DNA from: an uncultured Caryophanales bacterium
Lineage (GTDB): Bacteria; Bacillota_I; Bacilli_A; RF39; UBA660
Direction: 5' to 3'
Assembly (NCBI GenBank): GCA_947168625.1
Contig: CAMVMQ010000058.1
Coordinates: 1-5,599, forward strand
Length of the DNA: 5,599 bases
The position numbers were made by a program, and so were the translations under genes. Positions 5,547 to 5,599 of this stretch are shown here, in pieces. A model generated the notes under the pieces. The model saw nothing but the letters and a program-made list of their open reading frames with translations, was not told the DNA's origin and searched no databases. Positions within the stretch are counted from its first letter, which is position 1. Every line of letters starts with the position of its first letter.

Positions 5547-5599
5547 GGGGCGTTAGCTCAGTTGGTAGAGCAACTGACTCTTAATCAGTGGGTCTAGGG
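5547..5599 (+). tRNA. tRNA-Lys (anticodon CTT), cut by the window end
   Basis: The 5' part of a tRNA is visible: acceptor strand GGGGCGT (5547-5553), TA, a D arm GCTC-AGTTGGTA-GAGC (5556-5571), an anticodon stem ACTGA/TCAGT (5573-5577, 5585-5589) around the loop CTCTTAA, and then the variable region and first T-stem bases TAGGG. The anticodon at 5580-5582 is CTT, which reads AAG (Lys). The 3' part lies outside the window. Confidence 0.95.

Overview
The window looks like chromosomal DNA from a very AT-rich Bacillota, probably an uncultured Bacilli, Erysipelotrichia or RF39-like lineage. The grounds are strong AAAGGAG-type ribosome binding sites, a YtxG/YtxH-type gene pair, an RNase J family protein and a Gram-positive style lipoprotein. 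The code appears standard: Trp is read from TGG (three times in the plus-strand transglutaminase-like gene), and TGA is used as a real stop. The lineage is inferred from composition and gene content only.

Minus strand, in transcription order (right to left). An RNase J paralogue (2530-4179) has its own extended -10 promoter and an intrinsic terminator. Its active-site motif is degenerate, so it resembles RNase J2 more than the catalytic J1. Next comes a four-gene operon with its own promoter, whose -10 lies at 2458-2463: a small lipoprotein of unknown family (1797-2441), a highly acidic low-complexity protein with a SepF-like amphipathic N-terminus (672-1781), a short DUF948/YtxG-like membrane protein (397-675) and a YtxH-domain protein (3-404). 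The genes are packed tightly: a 15-base gap whose ribosome binding site abuts the upstream stop codon, then a 4-base ATGA overlap, then an 8-base overlap. All four proteins carry a membrane-targeting element (lipid anchor, amphipathic helix, or transmembrane helix), so an envelope role is a reasonable inference.

Plus strand. After a divergent 334-base intergenic region there is a monocistronic membrane-anchored transglutaminase-like protein (4514-5455) with an intact Cys-His-Asp triad. It has a clear promoter, an unusually distant Shine-Dalgarno sequence and a terminator built partly from its last codons. The window then ends inside a tRNA-Lys(CTT) gene (5547 onward) that has its own promoter.

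The points most worth a second look are the degenerate RNase J active site, the uncharacterised acidic scaffold-like protein with its lipoprotein/YtxG/YtxH partners, the corrected lipoprotein start, and the hairpin between Shine-Dalgarno and start codon in the transglutaminase-like gene. No mobile element, CRISPR array or phage gene can be supported.
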